A DNA stretch of 6,212 nucleotides. Source: Kiritimatiellia bacterium. Lineage in GTDB: Bacteria; Verrucomicrobiota; Kiritimatiellia; RFP12; UBA1067. The DNA is taken from assembly GCA_028701555.1 (NCBI GenBank), contig JAQVQN010000155.1, positions 1-6,212 of the forward strand, given 5' to 3'. This document shows positions 6,195 to 6,212 of the stretch, in pieces. Position numbers and translations under genes: made by a program. The stretch's first letter is position 1, and every line of letters begins with the position of its first letter. The notes below the pieces were generated by a model. It saw only the letters and a program-made list of their open reading frames with translations. It was not told the DNA's origin and made no database searches.

Positions 6195-6200
6195 ATTATA
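6195..6200 (-). promoter_or_regulatory. -10 box of the purD promoter, suggesting a leaderless message
   Basis: A perfect TATAAT on the minus strand ends 8 nt before the purD ATG. The intervening CTCGCCTC has no ribosome binding site. Transcription starting the usual distance after the box would begin at or within about two bases of the start codon. The -35 region lies beyond the right edge of the window and cannot be checked, and there is no TGn extension before the box. Confidence 0.5.
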
Positions 6201-6212
6201 GGTCACGGGAGG

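Overview
The window shows a Gram-negative bacterium: a TonB-dependent outer-membrane receptor lies beside housekeeping purine genes. Coding regions are moderately GC-rich and the two main spacers are AT-rich. The protein families (a Nuc_H_symport-type MFS carrier, a NahK-like APH-fold kinase, short purDE cluster) would fit a member of the Planctomycetota/Verrucomicrobiota/Lentisphaerota/Kiritimatiellota group. That placement is an impression from family resemblance and is not proven here. No rRNA, tRNA, CRISPR array, transposase or phage gene was seen.

Layout. (1) 1-1177, minus strand: an MFS transporter of the nucleoside:H+ symporter type, cut off at its C-terminus by the window edge. (2) 1178-1348: a divergent regulatory spacer. 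It carries a good sigma70-like promoter for the MFS gene, a second one for the receptor, and several nested inverted repeats over the MFS promoter that look like an operator. (3) 1349-3136, plus strand: a compact TonB-dependent receptor with a signal peptide. (4) 3221-4330, plus strand: an aminoglycoside-phosphotransferase-fold small-molecule kinase that resembles N-acetylhexosamine 1-kinase. (5) 4331-4831, minus strand: purE, whose stop codon directly abuts the kinase stop codon. (6) 4854-4908: a tandem pair of closely related GC-rich hairpins between purD and purE. (7) 4909-6186, minus strand: purD, with a perfect TATAAT only 8 nt before its ATG.

Two functional blocks are visible. The left block (MFS carrier, TonB receptor, kinase) could be a small scavenging locus: import across the outer membrane, then the inner membrane, then phosphorylation in the cytoplasm. 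The substrate, perhaps a nucleoside or an (amino)sugar, cannot be read from sequence. The right block is a purDE operon of de novo purine synthesis, supplying GAR synthetase and N5-CAIR mutase. The link between the blocks may only be adjacency.

The least ordinary features are the tandem covarying hairpins between purD and purE, the promoters of purD and the receptor that appear to give leaderless mRNAs, and the dyad-rich divergent spacer. No clearly novel multi-gene system was found.
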